Source: Diplonema japonicum (taxonomy: Eukaryota > Euglenozoa > Diplonemea > Diplonemida > Diplonemidae). From it: a DNA stretch of 64,000 nucleotides. The DNA lies in contig OZ025657.1 of NCBI GenBank assembly GCA_964019335.1, forward strand, positions 248,001 through 312,000. Direction: 5' to 3'. Shown one piece after another: positions 63,231 to 64,000 of this stretch (position 1 is its first letter; each line of letters starts with the position of its first letter). The position numbers and the translations under genes were made by a program. The notes under the pieces were generated by a model, which had not been told where the DNA came from, did not search any database, and saw nothing but the letters and a program-made list of their open reading frames with translations.

Positions 63231-63571
63231 AATTATAGGAAGAAAGAAGGACCTGTCCGAAAGAAGAGGATTCTGTTCTCTATTTCAATGACATGAACAA
63301 GCAAGGCTTGCTGCCAGTTCAGTCCGGACGGCTTATTCAAGGCTAAACTCGGTTGTGAAGAGGAATTTCAACAAGCAGTTGCAAGACCACCCCCGACTAA
63401 AGGTCCCTCAAGAGGTACCAAGAAGGCGAGTCAACAAAAAAGGCGAACATCTTTACCAAGAGCAAATGATGGAATTCTTTAGCACCGAGGTATGGCATCG
63501 TCCGCCACGCCTATGCAGCGTTGATGTTCGCAGGAAACATGCACACTGCCGAGGCACAAGTCTTATCCCTT
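63231..63571. other. Intergenic, unexplained mixed sequence
   Basis: Not homopolymeric, and plus-strand frames read fairly well without a clear start (for example HPRLKVPQEVPRRRVNKKGEH). No domain recognised. Could be a decayed element. Confidence 0.3.
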
Positions 63572-64000
63572 GTGCTAGAAAAGATATTATAGTGGGATTG
63601 TAGAGAATAAAAAAACCTTTTAAAAGTAAAAGTAAAAGAAAGAGGCCGAAAAAAAATAAGAATAAGAAGATAAAGAAGAAGAATGACTTTGCTTATAAAC
63701 CACGCCTGGCGTACAAGCAACTGCAGGCACAGTCTACTTGATTACAGGGGGCGAATAGAACAAACAGCCCGCTTATTTTTAAGAAAAGAAAAACGGGGGA
63801 AACGTTGTGGGGGAGAAAAACGGGAAAAAAAAAAAGAAGAAGAAGAAGAAGAAGAAGAACAAAAAAGAAATCACTTTGGAAACGAAGTGGTAAGCAACGG
63901 TGGCGTGCCTACCTTGTGATGCTCTTAACCTGCTACCCACCGGAGTGCCTAGCTGATGCTTGCATCTTTCAATCCTTTTCAGTAATCCTTTCTGTTCTTT
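63572..64000. repeat. Direct repeat, second copy (runs off the window)
   Basis: Pairs with 59999-60424. From ACAAGCAACTGCAGGCAC onwards it is identical or nearly so to the first copy for about 290 nt, including the GAA microsatellite and the LINE tail (63855-64000). Confidence 0.85.

Overview
The window is nuclear DNA from a eukaryote, most likely a free-living aerobic protist. The evidence is short GT-AG introns, an RS-domain splicing factor, RING, FYVE, FHA, PDZ and cyclin proteins, a papain with a propeptide, a Sec63-type J protein, and the PP2A B55 and PP4R1-type phosphatase subunits. The standard genetic code fits all reading frames (TAA, TAG and TGA all act as stops). I cannot name the species. 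Every convincing gene in 64 kb, and every LINE copy whose direction can be read, lies on the minus strand. Such one-way gene arrays are known from euglenozoans (kinetoplastids, diplonemids) and dinoflagellates. The frequent tiny cis-introns argue against a kinetoplastid. No spliced-leader RNA, tRNA or rRNA gene was found.

Layout (all genes on the minus strand; listed by rising coordinate, so transcription runs right to left). 1-212 end of a PH-like protein; 506-1936 protoporphyrinogen oxidase; 2079-2873 coiled-coil protein; 3113-4987 CDK-like kinase; 5053-7211 PWI/RS splicing factor; 7283-7690 inverted-repeat element; 8107-9069 low-complexity protein; 10036-12528 PP4R1-like HEAT protein; 12729-13198 small basic protein; 13443-14696 DUF218 protein; 15276-15602 tiny basic protein; 16072-17550 and 17694-20189 unknown proteins; 20385-21578 UBL + RING-CH membrane ligase; 22022-24042 papain-like protease; 24247-26316 PNGase F-like glycanase; 28054-28869 LigB dioxygenase; 29037-32381 PH/PDZ scaffold; 34267-36056 cyclin; 37808-45519 a LINE-rich zone with a FYVE/RING gene (38670-39827), a small gene (39940-40200) and a beta-propeller-like gene (41297-42901) between insertions; 45657-47327 PP2A B55; 47598-51972 a receptor/voltage-gated K+ channel fusion; 52276-55146 TPR/FHA/IQ protein; 55683-57337 Sec63-like; 58542-59913 multi-pass membrane protein; 60000-61697 repeats and a long hairpin; 61698-62729 glutathionyl-hydroquinone reductase; 63572-64000 second copy of a repeat seen at 59999.

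Many genes were assembled here by joining exons across introns of 33-67 nt. Donors are mostly GTATG or GTGTG and acceptors CAG, and frame is kept at each junction. Many introns, and the base positions just before many ATGs, hold A homopolymers on the coding strand. One intron is essentially GTGTGTC, 53 A, CAG. Intergenic DNA is packed with A/T and G/C homopolymers. The genes do not form one pathway. Signalling (CDK, cyclin, two PP2A/PP4 regulatory subunits, a K+ channel), the secretory pathway (Sec63, MARCH-type ligase, glycanase, protease) and splicing are all represented, as expected for ordinary chromosomal DNA. The most unusual item is the 1,399-residue channel gene, whose large secreted-type ectodomain is joined in frame to a six-transmembrane K+ channel.
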